This document shows, in pieces, positions 8,673 through 17,463 of a stretch of 64,000 nucleotides of DNA. The stretch covers positions 1,550,001 through 1,614,000 of the forward strand of contig NZ_CP126970.1 of NCBI RefSeq assembly GCF_030252185.1, read 5' to 3'. Below the pieces are notes generated by a model that searched no databases, was not told the origin of the DNA, and saw only the letters and a list, made by a program, of their open reading frames with translations. Numbering within the stretch: position 1 is the stretch's first letter; each line of letters begins with the position of its first letter. The stretch is from Corynebacterium suedekumii (lineage in GTDB: Bacteria > Actinomycetota > Actinomycetes > Mycobacteriales > Mycobacteriaceae). A program made the position numbers and the translations under genes.

Positions 8673-8685
8673 GTCCCTCACGCTA
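8668..8685 (-). promoter_or_regulatory. Leaderless promoter of the histidine kinase gene
   Basis: Minus strand: TAGCGT (8685-8680), 7-base spacer, then the ATG at 8672. The 18-base stretch differs by one base from the divergent CPBP promoter at 8770-8787. Confidence 0.5.
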
Positions 8686-8769
8686 CCGGCGTCGACCCAT
8701 GACCCGGGTCATGATTCTTGGCCTGCCGAATCGTGACTCCAGGGGGTTCTGGAACGTCGGGCAGGTCCA

Positions 8770-8787
8770 TAGCGTGAGCGACATGAC
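8770..8787 (+). promoter_or_regulatory. Leaderless promoter of the CPBP protease gene
   Basis: TAGCGT at 8770-8775, 7-base spacer, ATG at 8783. The near-identity to the promoter of the divergent histidine kinase gene supports this ATG as the true start of the CPBP gene. Confidence 0.5.
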
Positions 8788-9648
8788 ACGTCATCTCTTC
8801 CCGATCTGTCCCCGCGACTCCCCGTCACCTGGTGGTGCCTGCTCATCCGCGCGATCGTCGGCACCGCCCTCATGCTCGTGGCGAACTTCGCCCGGATCCC
8901 GTTGCACTCCTGGGCGGAGAATCGCTTCGCCGGCGACGACACCGCCCTCGTCAACGCGAGCTCCGTCATCTTCCTGCTCACCCCGGCCCTCATCATCGCC
9001 GGCGTCGCGGTGTGGATGCGGGTGGTGGAGCGGGCGTCGATACGCGTGACCGGCCTGCTCAACCCCCGTGGCGCTGGCGTGGGCCTGCTCGGCGGTCTGG
9101 CGATCGTGTCCGTCGCCATGGCGGCCGCCTGGCTCGTCCTCGCCTTCGTGGCACCGCCGCTGAGTGATGCTCCGGCGGAGACCGTCGCCGTCGGCGGTAC
9201 CGATCTGACCCAGGTGGGCATCGGCTGGGTCCTGCTCTACCTGGTCGTCCGCGCCCTGCTCCTGCAGGGACTGCCCGAGGAACTCATCTTCCGCGGCTGG
9301 TTCTTCCACGTCACCCGGACCCGCCCGTGGCTGACGCTGGCGTGGACCACCGTGGCGTTCACGGCCATCCACCTCACCTCCTCCGGTGGGCAGCAGTCGA
9401 CGCTCGACTTCCTCATCTACCTCATGATCCCGCTCGGCATGTCCATCCTCGGCGGCGCCCTGATGCTGTGGACCGGCAACGTGTGGTGGGCGGCCGGCGC
9501 CCACGGCGGCGTCCACATCGGTCTGGCCGTCGGGTCGGTCGTGTATCCGATCGCGCTCGGACCGGTGGCATGGACGGTCATCGGGCTGGCGCAGATCCTG
9601 CTCGGCGTGATCATTCTGGCCTGGTGGAACGCGCGTCGCCGCAGGTAG
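8783..9648 (+). CDS. CPBP family intramembrane metalloprotease, N-terminal frameshift
   Basis: A polytopic membrane protein with the CAAX-protease/bacteriocin-processing (Abi) signature: EEliFRGW (PEELIFRGWFF), FTAIHL and a third His motif (GAHGGVHIGL). The continuous frame begins with an internal ATG at 8872 inside what should be the first helix. The promoter-supported ATG at 8783 (MTRHLFP) is in another frame, and the two join as MTRHLFP-DLSPRLPVTWWC if one base is restored in the CCC run at 8800-8802. The gene is probably intact in the organism. Divergent from the two-component pair, which may control it. Confidence 0.75.
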
Positions 9649-9786
9649 CGGAGATTTCTGATTTCGGGTTCCGGGGTGTACCATGGTCCGAGTTGTCAAT
9701 CTCCAACCCAACTCAGGCACGATCCCGGACCGCACGCGAATGCCGGGAACCGACCTGATGTTCCATCCTGAGGGAATCGAGAATCT

Positions 9787-10053
9787 ATGAAGAGCGATAT
9801 TCACCCCGACTACCACCCGGTGGTCTTCCAGGACGCCGGTACCGGCTTCCAGTTCCTGACCCGTTCCACCGTCACCAGCGACCGCAAGGTCACCTGGGAG
9901 GACGGCAACGAGTACCCGCTGATCGTCGTTGACGTCACCAGCGAGTCCCACCCGTTCTGGACCGGTGCACAGCGTGTCATGGACACCGCTGGTCGCGTCG
10001 AGAAGTTCGAGAAGCGTTTCGGTGGCATGGCCCGCCGCAAGAAGAAGGCGTAA
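9787..10053 (+). CDS. rpmE2: 50S ribosomal protein L31, type B
   Basis: An 88-residue type B L31: [20 protein letters not shown] at the start and [12 protein letters not shown] in the middle, without the CxxC of zinc-binding L31. An extended TGTACCAT box near 9687-9694 suggests a leader of about 90 bases. It is followed 15 bases later by rpmF. Confidence 0.93.
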   Translation: MKSDIHPDYHPVVFQDAGTGFQFLTRSTVTSDRKVTWEDGNEYPLIVVDVTSESHPFWTGAQRVMDTAGRVEKFEKRFGGMARRKKKA

Positions 10054-10068
10054 GGAGGGTAATCAACC

Positions 10069-10242
10069 ATGGCAGTTCCGAAGTTCAAGAAGTCCCGCGC
10101 CAACACGCGCATGCGTCGCTCCCAGTGGAAGGCCGACAATGTCGCCCTCCAGGAGGTCAAGATCGACGGTCAGACCGTGCGCATTCCGCGCCGTCTGGTC
10201 AAGGCCGCTCAGCTCGGTCTCGTTGAGGTCGAGCAGTTCTAG
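10069..10242 (+). CDS. rpmF: 50S ribosomal protein L32, cysteine-free form
   Basis: A 57-residue L32 read directly: [20 protein letters not shown] followed by [20 protein letters not shown] and ending LVEVEQF. The zinc-binding cysteines of the common L32 are missing. AAGGAGG stands 9 bases before the ATG. Co-transcribed with rpmE2 and followed by a strong terminator. Confidence 0.93.
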   Translation: MAVPKFKKSRANTRMRRSQWKADNVALQEVKIDGQTVRIPRRLVKAAQLGLVEVEQF

Positions 10243-10316
10243 TTTCTGAGCACAGGCCCAGAATTCTCAGAAACCCGGCTGTACCTGCATAAATATGCGG
10301 GTACGGCCGGTGTTTT
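10243..10316 (+). terminator. Terminator region after rpmF
   Basis: Two hairpins. The first has perfect arms TTTCTGAG (10243-10250) and CTCAGAAA (10266-10273). The second is long (arms CCGGC-GTACC-GCAT and ATGC-GGTAC-GCCGG, 10275-10310) and is followed by TGTTTTT. The second is a textbook Rho-independent terminator. Confidence 0.85.
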
Positions 10317-10332
10317 TGATTCACCAGTAGTC

Positions 10333-10345
10333 CATAATGGAATAC
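10333..10345 (+). promoter_or_regulatory. Leaderless promoter of the mprA-like gene
   Basis: CATAAT at 10333-10338, 7-base spacer, ATG at 10346. This places the start at MRILVV rather than at the in-frame ATG nine bases earlier, which overlaps the -10 box. Confidence 0.5.
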
Positions 10346-11041
10346 ATGAGAATACTCGTTGTCGACGACGAACAGGCCGTACGCGAATCCCTGCGGAGGT
10401 CACTCGCATTCAACAGCTACGATGTCACCCTCGCGGAGGACGGGGTCGAAGCACTGGAGATGATCTCGCGGGAACAGCCCGACCTCATCATCCTCGACGT
10501 TATGATGCCCCGGATGGACGGCCTGGAGGTCTGCCGCAACCTGCGCAGCACCGGATACGACCGGCCGATACTCATCCTCACCGCCCGCGACGCCGTCGCC
10601 GACCGGGTCGCCGGCCTCGATGCCGGCGCCGATGACTACCTGCCCAAGCCCTTCGCCCTCGAGGAGCTGCTCGCCCGCGTCCGCTCCCTCCTCCGCCGCG
10701 CCGCCGTGGAGAACTCGACCAGCCAGGACGATCAGGAGGAACTCGTCTTCGAGGACCTCCACCTCGACCCGGAGACCCGCGACGTCAGCCGCGGCGACCG
10801 CTCCTTCAGCCTCACCCGCACCGAGTTCTCGCTGCTCAAGCTGCTCATGCAGAACCCGCGACGGGTGCTCTCCCGGGCCACCATCCTCGAGGAGGTGTGG
10901 GGCTACGACTTCCCGACCTCCGGCAACGCGCTCGAGGTCTACATCGGTTACCTGCGCCGCAAGACCGAGGCCAACGATGAGTCCCGCCTCATCCACACCG
11001 TCCGGGGCGTCGGTTACGTCCTGCGGGAGACAGCTCCGTGA
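10346..11041 (+). CDS. mprA: OmpR-family response regulator (MprA/CgtR2-like)
   Basis: A 231-residue regulator. Receiver domain with DDE near the start (VVDDEQAV), phospho-Asp in [13 protein letters not shown] and Lys in [10 protein letters not shown]-terminal winged helix with the usual [14 protein letters not shown] and GYLRRKTE segments. It overlaps the sensor kinase gene by 4 bases. The next gene is an HtrA-type protease, the same order as mprA-mprB-pepD in mycobacteria, where the system answers envelope stress. That link is by synteny only. Confidence 0.9.
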   Translation: MRILVVDDEQAVRESLRRSLAFNSYDVTLAEDGVEALEMISREQPDLIILDVMMPRMDGLEVCRNLRSTGYDRPILILTARDAVADRVAGLDAGADDYLPKPFALEELLARVRSLLRRAAVENSTSQDDQEELVFEDLHLDPETRDVSRGDRSFSLTRTEFSLLKLLMQNPRRVLSRATILEEVWGYDFPTSGNALEVYIGYLRRKTEANDESRLIHTVRGVGYVLRETAP

Positions 11042-12507
11042 TGTTGCGGCGCGCCGCCGTCGCACAGGAACCTCTGTCCCACGATGACCTGACCCCGGCC
11101 TCCACGGCCGTGGGGCCCAACGGGGGGATCGTCACGCACACGCCGCTGCGCTGGCGCCTGGCGATCCTCACCGCCACGGTCGTCGCCGTCGCCGTCGGCG
11201 CCGTCACCCTGGTGACGTACTGGACGGTGTCCTCCACCCTCACGGCATCCGTCGACGTGGAACTGTCCCAGAAGTCGAGCCTGCTCATCGACCGGGCCAG
11301 TGAACCGCTCCAGCTCGTGCACATCGGCACCGAGATCGAACGATTCAAGTCCTACAACCCGGGCTCCCGTCTCGCGGTGTCACCACCGGGCTGGACCTCG
11401 AGCCGCGGAGACAACATCCGGCTGGGCACCGACTTCAACCCGGTGCCGGGGGAGTACTTCTCCACCTTCAACACCGTCGGCGGGGAGCGCATCATCGCCG
11501 TGAACAACGGCTTCGGCACCACCGTCGTCCTCGCCCACGACATGAGCTCGACGCGCCAGCTCATCTCCACCCTCGGCGGCATCCTGCTGTTCATCGCCGC
11601 CATGGGCATCCTCCTGGCCATCGCCGCCGGCATGGTCGTCGCCACCGCCGGCCTCAGCCCGCTGTCGCGCCTGCAACGCGCCGTGGACTACGTCACCCGC
11701 ACGGACGACCTCCGGCCCATCGCGGTCGCCGGAACCGACGAACTCGCCCAGTTGACCCGCTCCTTCAACGCCATGCTCGAGACCCTCCAGCAGTCTCGCA
11801 CGCAGCAGGCCCAGCTCGTCGCCGACGCCGGCCACGAGCTCAAGACCCCGCTGACCTCCATGCGGACCAACATCGAGCTCATCATGATGGTCAACCGGCC
11901 CGGGGTGGTCAACACCATGTCGGACGCCGACCTGCGGGACATGGAACGGGACGTGCTCGCCCAGATGTCGGAGCTGTCCACCCTCATCGGTGATCTGGTG
12001 GACCTCGCCCGGGAGGATGCACCGGAACGGATCAACGAACCGGTGCTCCTGGAAGAGACCATCGCCTCGTCCATCGAACGCGTCCGGCGCCGCCGGCTCG
12101 ACGTCGACTTCCAGACCGACACCCTGCCCTGGGTGCTCGACGGTGACGCCTTCGCCATCGGCCGTGCCACACTCAACCTGCTGGACAACGCGGCAAAATG
12201 GTCGCCGCCCGACTCCACGGTGCGGGTCCGCATGACCCAGATCGCCGACGACCGGATCGAGCTCTCCGTCGCGGACTCCGGCCCCGGTATCAACGAGGAC
12301 GACCGGGAGCGCGTGTTCGAGCGCTTCTACCGTTCGCCGGAGGCCCGGGCAATGCCGGGTTCCGGCCTCGGGTTGGCGATCGTCAAGCAGATCATTGAAC
12401 GCCACGGCGGCAGCATCCGGATCGAGGAGTCCGACGACGGCGGCACCGACATGCGAGTGGAGCTTCCCGGACGACCGGTGGCGGACGACGTCCGCGAACC
12501 CAGGTAA
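11038..12507 (+). CDS. mprB: Sensor histidine kinase (MprB/CgtS2-like)
   Basis: A 489-residue membrane kinase. First helix at about 38-62, an external sensor loop of about 110 residues, second helix at about 178-205, HAMP linker, H box [17 protein letters not shown] box LLDNAAKWS, and G boxes DSGPGI and GSGLGLAIV. It should phosphorylate the regulator encoded just upstream (GTGA overlap). The long N-terminus before the first helix leaves the exact start open (GTG at 11038 or ATG at 11041). Confidence 0.9.
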   Translation: MMLRRAAVAQEPLSHDDLTPASTAVGPNGGIVTHTPLRWRLAILTATVVAVAVGAVTLVTYWTVSSTLTASVDVELSQKSSLLIDRASEPLQLVHIGTEIERFKSYNPGSRLAVSPPGWTSSRGDNIRLGTDFNPVPGEYFSTFNTVGGERIIAVNNGFGTTVVLAHDMSSTRQLISTLGGILLFIAAMGILLAIAAGMVVATAGLSPLSRLQRAVDYVTRTDDLRPIAVAGTDELAQLTRSFNAMLETLQQSRTQQAQLVADAGHELKTPLTSMRTNIELIMMVNRPGVVNTMSDADLRDMERDVLAQMSELSTLIGDLVDLAREDAPERINEPVLLEETIASSIERVRRRRLDVDFQTDTLPWVLDGDAFAIGRATLNLLDNAAKWSPPDSTVRVRMTQIADDRIELSVADSGPGINEDDRERVFERFYRSPEARAMPGSGLGLAIVKQIIERHGGSIRIEESDDGGTDMRVELPGRPVADDVREPR

Positions 12508-12559
12508 CGTACAGATTTGCCCCAGGGATGGTCCAGTGGGGGAGAGGAAGGTGGAACGC

Positions 12560-13798
12560 ATGAACGACCAGACCACCCCGAACACCCCGAATTCCGGCGG
12601 TTACCAGCCGGTGAACTCCCCGTACCGGTCCTGGGACAATTCACCGCCCGCCACCCCGAACCCGGACACGGGGACCCCGTCCTCGGCGGCCACGGAGCCA
12701 CCCGTGATGGCGCCGGCTCCGACGAAGGAGAAGCGCCGGGTCGGTCTGGGGACCGCGTTGGCCCTCATGCTCGTCGGTTCGGTGGCATCCGGCAGCATCG
12801 TCGGACTGACCCTGGCGAACACGAACGCGGGCGGGGAGTCCGAGACCGTCAACTCACTGCGCGAGCCCAGCCAGCCCTCGCCGGACGCCCCGGAAGGCGG
12901 GGTGGAGCGGGTCGCCGCGGACGTGCTTCCCACCGTGGTGTCCATCCAGTTGGCCACCCGCGCCGGCGCGAGCAGCGGGTCAGGTTCGATCATCTCCTCC
13001 GACGGCTACGTCCTCACCAACCACCATGTCGTCGCCGGTGCAGAAAACGGTGGGCTGATGCAGGTCACGCTCAACAACGGTGCCACCCATGAGGCGGAGT
13101 TCGTCGCCTCCGACCCGGCGACCGACATCGCGGTGATCAAGATCCGGGACATCTCGGACCTTCCGGTGATCACCTTCGGTGACTCCTCGGGGATCAACGT
13201 CGGCCAGGAGGTCGTGGCCATAGGCTCCCCGCTGGGACTGAGCTCCACGGTGACCTCCGGCATCGTCTCCTCCCTCAATCGCCCGGTGCGTGCCTCCGAC
13301 GGTGGCGGGGAGTCCTCCCTCATCGACGCGATCCAGACCGACGCGGCCATCAACCCCGGCAACTCCGGCGGCCCGCTCGTGGACATGAACGGTCATCTCA
13401 TCGGCATGAACTCGGTCATCGCCTCGCTGAGCTCGGGCGGGGAGGCCGGATCGATCGGCCTGGGATTCGCCATCCCCTCCAACTTCGCCAAGCGCGTCGC
13501 CGACCAGCTCATCGCCACCGGTGAGGCGACTTACCCGATGCTCGGTGTGCAGGTCGCTGCTCGGGGTGACGTCGACGGGGCGCTCATCGCCTCCGTGGAG
13601 CCGGGCAGCCCGGCCGAGGAAGCCGGTCTCGCAGAAGGTGATGTGGTCACCCGCGTGGAGGACCGGATCATCGACACCTCCGACGCCCTCGTGGCCGACA
13701 TCCGTTCCCAGGAATTCGGCCAGACCGTCACCCTGGAAGTAACTCAGCCGGATACGGGACAGACCCGAGAGGTAGAGGTTACTCTGACCACAGAGTAG
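12560..13798 (+). CDS. pepD: HtrA/PepD-like membrane-anchored serine protease with PDZ domain
   Basis: A 412-residue protein: Pro-rich cytoplasmic N-terminus (1-58), one membrane helix (about 61-87), trypsin-like domain with His in LTNHHVVAG, Asp in DPATDIAVI and Ser in NPGNSGGPLV, then a PDZ domain (about 315-405; GSPAEEAGLAEGDVV). It would degrade or refold misfolded envelope proteins. The ATG at 12560 is chosen because GGAGAGGAAGGTGG precedes it; the frame is open further upstream. It follows the mprAB-like pair by about 50 bases. Confidence 0.92.
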   Translation: MNDQTTPNTPNSGGYQPVNSPYRSWDNSPPATPNPDTGTPSSAATEPPVMAPAPTKEKRRVGLGTALALMLVGSVASGSIVGLTLANTNAGGESETVNSLREPSQPSPDAPEGGVERVAADVLPTVVSIQLATRAGASSGSGSIISSDGYVLTNHHVVAGAENGGLMQVTLNNGATHEAEFVASDPATDIAVIKIRDISDLPVITFGDSSGINVGQEVVAIGSPLGLSSTVTSGIVSSLNRPVRASDGGGESSLIDAIQTDAAINPGNSGGPLVDMNGHLIGMNSVIASLSSGGEAGSIGLGFAIPSNFAKRVADQLIATGEATYPMLGVQVAARGDVDGALIASVEPGSPAEEAGLAEGDVVTRVEDRIIDTSDALVADIRSQEFGQTVTLEVTQPDTGQTREVEVTLTTE

Positions 13799-13820
13799 TT
13801 TTTCGCCATATATCCCCCGC

Positions 13821-14426
13821 ATGTCAGGACGCACGATGAACAACACCATGAATTCGGTCCCGGAGATTCCCCGCACATCTGCCCTGCTCGACGTGGCAGA
13901 GCCCGACGAGGAGCTGCTGCTCGCCGTGGAGAAGGAGGACCGTCTCCCGCCGCGGCGCCGCGCCCTGGTGGTGCTGGTCTCCGACCACACGCTCGGGTCG
14001 GGGGAGGACACGGACCGGCTGGTGACAGAGCTGCTCGTGGAGGCCGACTTCTCCGTCGACGGCTGCATCTCGGTCCGCTCGAAGAAGTCCCAGATCCGGC
14101 AGGCCATCGAGACCGCGGTGGTCGGGGGAGTTGACCTCGTGCTCACCGTCGGTGGCACGGGTGTCGGCCCGCGGGACAAGACCCCGGAGGCCACGCGGGC
14201 GGTCATCGACGTGATGGTGCCGGGTGTCGGGCAGGCCATCCGGGCCTCGGGCCTGGCCTGTGGTGCGGTGGACGCGGGCACGTCGCGGGGCATTGTGGGG
14301 GTGTCCGGATCGACCGTGGTGGTCAACCTCGCTCCCTCTCGGGCGGCGGTGCGTGACGGTATGGCGACCCTGACGCCGCTGGTGCACCACCTCATCGACC
14401 AGCTGCAGAAGCACACCGTTGAGTAG
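13821..14426 (+). CDS. mog: Molybdopterin-biosynthesis protein, MogA/MoaB family
   Basis: A 201-residue MoaB/Mog-like protein that adenylates molybdopterin before molybdenum insertion. Motifs: VLVSDHTLGSGEDTD, TVGGTGVGPRDKTPEAT, and GSTVVVNLAPSR. The first 45 residues are a non-conserved extension. Two starts are possible: ATG 13821 behind a TATATC box (leaderless) or ATG 13836 with AGGA before it. Its last bases overlap the small gene that follows. Confidence 0.85.
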   Translation: MSGRTMNNTMNSVPEIPRTSALLDVAEPDEELLLAVEKEDRLPPRRRALVVLVSDHTLGSGEDTDRLVTELLVEADFSVDGCISVRSKKSQIRQAIETAVVGGVDLVLTVGGTGVGPRDKTPEATRAVIDVMVPGVGQAIRASGLACGAVDAGTSRGIVGVSGSTVVVNLAPSRAAVRDGMATLTPLVHHLIDQLQKHTVE

Positions 14427-14625
14427 CAGCCGGCGCGAGCGGCGTAGGGTGCACCGGCCTTCCGATGCCCCTGACATCGACCGCAGTGTGGATCGGGCCG
14501 ATCACGGCTTCGGAATCGAAAAACCCGCTGACGACCAGCGGGAAGTTCTTCTCGACCCGGAGGCCGAGGATGCACTCACGGGTGAGGAGTTCTGGCGCGA
14601 GCAGCGCCCTCCCCACCACGGGTGA
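14419..14625 (+). CDS. Small conserved acidic protein downstream of mog
   Basis: A 68-residue soluble protein with a basic N-terminus (SSSRRERRRVHR) and an acidic C-terminus (LLDPEAEDALTGEEFWREQR). TTG start overlapping the end of mog by 8 bases, which points to translational coupling. I recall a small gene at this place in other corynebacteria, which favours a real gene over chance. No domain recognised. Confidence 0.55.
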   Translation: MSSSRRERRRVHRPSDAPDIDRSVDRADHGFGIEKPADDQREVLLDPEAEDALTGEEFWREQRPPHHG

Positions 14626-14629
14626 GTGA

Positions 14630-15034
14630 CTAGCGGACCTCGCGGGAGAGCAGGTCGCGGATCTCGGTGAGCAGTTCGACGTCGGTCGGGGCGACGTCCT
14701 CCTCATCCTGGTTGATGCCGCGGCGGGCCTCCTGGATCTCCTTCAGCTTGTTCATCGGGGCGACGATGACGAAGTAGACCACTGCTGCGATGAGCAGGAA
14801 GTTGATGGCGGCGGTGATGACGGCACCGAAGTCGAGGAAGGTGGCGTCGTTGCCGGAGATGATGTTGAAGCCGAGGCCGTTGACCTCAGCGCCACCGATG
14901 GAGGCGATGAGCGGGTTGATGAGGTTGTCCGAGAACGCGGTGACGATCGCGGTGAAGGCGCCACCGATGACCACGGCGACAGCCAGGTCGATGACGTTGC
15001 CGCGCATGATGAAGTCCTTGAAGCCCTGCAGCAT
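14630..15034 (-). CDS. mscL: Large-conductance mechanosensitive channel MscL
   Basis: A 134-residue pore protein that opens under membrane tension in osmotic downshock. It begins MLQGFKDFIMRGNVIDLAVA (amphipathic helix and the start of TM1, VVIGGAFTAIV); TM2 is around VITAAINFLLIAAVVYFVIV, and the C-terminus is charged. AAAGGAG is well placed before the ATG at 15034, so the upstream open frame is not used. Convergent with the small gene after mog. Confidence 0.95.
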   Translation of the reverse strand: MLQGFKDFIMRGNVIDLAVAVVIGGAFTAIVTAFSDNLINPLIASIGGAEVNGLGFNIISGNDATFLDFGAVITAAINFLLIAAVVYFVIVAPMNKLKEIQEARRGINQDEEDVAPTDVELLTEIRDLLSREVR

Positions 15035-15088
15035 GTTGGATCTCCTTTGAATCTGGGAGGACGTATTGACAAAAAGACTGTAGACCAA

Positions 15089-15727
15089 TCACCCTCCGGA
15101 AGCACGGTCCCCGGTGATGACGACCGCCAGGGGTGACCCCAGTGAGGCCGCCGCGACCGCCCGGGCGTCATCGGCTGGGAGGGCGACCAGGAGGGTTCCG
15201 GGGGTGTCCTGAGCGGAAGCTAAAATGACCTTTCCACCTGCGGCGATGGTCTCCGGAAGGCCGGAGTCGGGGGCGTGGGTGACCACGTCGACGGTGTCGC
15301 CGTGGTGCAGCAGGGGGATCACCTCGGGTTCGGCGAGTCGCACCGGCACCAGGTGTGTGATTCCACTCACGTCGGTACCGGCCGGGCCGATTTCGATGAA
15401 TCTGTGCTTTGTTGCGATCTCGCCCGACTGGGCAGCGGCGGTGACCACCCGGCCCTCCACCTCGCCCGGATCCGTGAGTGCGTCGGCGGGAAGAAGATGC
15501 GGCGGAACCCGGACGGAGGAGACATCGTCGGCCGTCACCGCCGCGCCCGCGGGGACGTCGCGGGCGAAGACGACCGCGGAGGGATCCTGGCCGGTGGCCT
15601 CCCGGACGGTCAGGGCGAGGGCGAGAAGGACGAGGAGGGCGGCGGCCACCCGGCGGAGCAGGAGGGAGCGCCGCCACCCCGGGGTGGTCAGCGTGCGGCG
15701 CAGAGAGGGTAGGGGAGAAGGGCTCAT
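15089..15727 (-). CDS. SAF-domain membrane-anchored protein
   Basis: A 212-residue protein with an N-terminal membrane anchor (residues about 20-45, RVAAALLVLLALALTV) followed by an SAF domain (VVFARDVPAGAAVTADDV, then VEGRVVTAAAQSGEI). SAF domains of this size occur in CpaB/RcpC pilus proteins and related envelope proteins, so it acts outside the membrane; the precise role is unknown. ATG 15727 is preferred to the longer open frame, whose N-terminal part overlaps fthC and has no SAF character. Confidence 0.75.
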   Translation of the reverse strand: MSPSPLPSLRRTLTTPGWRRSLLLRRVAAALLVLLALALTVREATGQDPSAVVFARDVPAGAAVTADDVSSVRVPPHLLPADALTDPGEVEGRVVTAAAQSGEIATKHRFIEIGPAGTDVSGITHLVPVRLAEPEVIPLLHHGDTVDVVTHAPDSGLPETIAAGGKVILASAQDTPGTLLVALPADDARAVAAASLGSPLAVVITGDRASGG

Positions 15728-15776
15728 ACCCCATTGGACTCCGCAGGGGCGCCGACGGTTCCCGGCGGATTCAGGT

Positions 15777-16378
15777 TCAGCGGAAGTGGCGGACCCCCGC
15801 CGGGGTGATGGCCAGGTCGACGGGCATGTCATGGCCCTCGGCGGGGATGTCGTCACGGATCTCCCCGTTATAGAGGAGAACCGCGGTGCGTGGGGGGTTC
15901 TCGCCGGCGGCCAGGTGGGCCAGGGCCCGGTCGTAGTAGCCGCCACCCTTGCCCAGCCGGATGCCGTCCGGGCTTACCCCGAGGGCGGGGACGAGGATGA
16001 GTCGGCACGAGGCGATGGCGTCGGGGCCGAGGCGGTCGCCGGTGGGCTCGGCGATGCCGAGGGCGCCGGGGTTGAGATTGAGGCGCCCCTGGTACCGGGC
16101 CCAGTCGAGATGGCCGCCCGGAAGGGAGACAGGCAGGAGGAGGGAGGAGGCCTCGCCGTGCAGGGCGTCGAGAAGCAGGGTGCCGCCGGGCTCACCCGGG
16201 AGGGGGAGTAGGCGGCCACCGAGGTCTCCACCGGGGACAGTGAGCGCAGCAGGGCGGCGGCGTGCGCGATGATCGCGGAATCCTCCCGCGAGATGTCCTC
16301 CGGGCTCATGCCCCGGCGCACCTGGATCATCTGCGCGCGCAGCGCCACCTTCCGTTCCCTGATCTCTGCTGGGTCCAT
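15777..16378 (-). pseudogene. fthC: 5-formyltetrahydrofolate cyclo-ligase, frameshifted
   Basis: The enzyme converts 5-formyl-THF plus ATP to 5,10-methenyl-THF. The N-terminal frame starts at 16378 (MDPAEIRERKVALRAQM, SREDSAIIAHAAALL) and runs to SVAAYSP. The rest (LPGEPGGTLLLDALHG, then GIRLGKGGGYYDRALAHL, the ATP-binding loop) lies in another frame. Restoring one base in the G5 run at 16202-16206 (C5 on the coding strand) joins them as AAYSP-LPGEPGG, exactly as the family reads. GGAGG precedes the ATG. Sequencing error is as likely as a real lesion. Confidence 0.85.
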
Positions 16379-16440
16379 GACCTCCATCATGCACCGAAAC
16401 CGATGCGGCGGGGTGGGCACATCCGGGCATGGTCTCGGGG

Positions 16441-16454
16441 TAGGGTGTGACGCT
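16441..16454 (+). promoter_or_regulatory. Short-leader promoter of galU
   Basis: TAGGGT at 16441-16446 with 8 bases to the ATG at 16455. This selects MSLSSHEHPHG as the N-terminus. Confidence 0.45.
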
Positions 16455-17423
16455 ATGAGCTTGTCATCTCACGAGCACCCGCATGGTGTGAAGACCGTCA
16501 TTGTTCCCGCTGCAGGCATGGGAACCCGGTTCCTTCCGGCGACGAAGACGGTTCCCAAGGAGCTGCTGCCGGTCGTGGACACCCCCGGCATCGAACTCAT
16601 CGCCGAGGAGGCCGCCGCCCTGGGCGCGTCCCGCATGGCCGTCATCGTCGCGCCGAACAAGCAGGAGGTCATGCGCCACTTCGGGCAGTTCCCCAACCTG
16701 GTGGAGACCCTCAGCGAGCGCGGCAAGGACGAGCAGGTGGCCAAGGTGCAGCGCGCCAACCAGCTCATCCAGCCGGTCGCTGTCGAGCAGGCGAAGCCGC
16801 TCGGCCTGGGGCACGCCGTGGGCCTGGCGGAGAGCGTCCTCGATGACGACGAGGATGTCGTCGCCGTCATGCTCCCGGATGATCTGGTCATGCCTTTCGG
16901 CGTGCTGGAGAAGATGGCCCGGGTCCGCGCCGAGCTCGGCGGTTCCGTGCTGTGTGCCGTCAACGTCTCCCCGGAGGAGGTCTCAAACTACGGCGTCTTC
17001 GACGTAGAGGAGATCGCCGCAGACAGTGACCTGCCCGCCGCCCGCGTCAAGCGCGTCGTCGGCATGGTGGAGAAGCCGGACGTCGACGACGCCCCCTCCA
17101 CCCTGGTGGCCACCGGCCGCTACCTGCTTGACCGCGCCATCTTCGACGCCCTCAAGCGCATCACCCCGGGCAAGGGCGGCGAAATACAGCTCACCGACGC
17201 GATTGAGCTGATGATCACCGAGGGCCACCCGGTCCACATCGTCGTCCACGAGGGCAAGCGCCACGACCTGGGCAACCCGGCCGGTTACATCCCGGCGTGC
17301 GTCGACTTCGGACTGAGCCACCCGACGTACGGCCCGGCGCTGCGTAAGGCGATCACCGAGATCCTCGCCGAGCACGATGCCGCCGAGCACGACGCCGGCG
17401 AGGCCGTCCGGACCACCTCGTAG
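16455..17423 (+). CDS. galU: UTP-glucose-1-phosphate uridylyltransferase
   Basis: A 322-residue enzyme making UDP-glucose for trehalose, glycolipid and arabinogalactan precursors. Nucleotide-binding loop PAAGMGTRFLPATKTVPKE; further motifs VMLPDDLV, GMVEKP and GKGGEIQLTDAI. The upstream open frame (from 16269) overlaps fthC and is not used. First gene of a galU-glp-rimJ-glpR run with a 40-base gap to glp. Confidence 0.94.
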   Translation: MSLSSHEHPHGVKTVIVPAAGMGTRFLPATKTVPKELLPVVDTPGIELIAEEAAALGASRMAVIVAPNKQEVMRHFGQFPNLVETLSERGKDEQVAKVQRANQLIQPVAVEQAKPLGLGHAVGLAESVLDDDEDVVAVMLPDDLVMPFGVLEKMARVRAELGGSVLCAVNVSPEEVSNYGVFDVEEIAADSDLPAARVKRVVGMVEKPDVDDAPSTLVATGRYLLDRAIFDALKRITPGKGGEIQLTDAIELMITEGHPVHIVVHEGKRHDLGNPAGYIPACVDFGLSHPTYGPALRKAITEILAEHDAAEHDAGEAVRTTS

Positions 17424-17463
17424 GACCCCGCCGGGATCTCTGCAGGACTGAAGGGAGCAGGTC

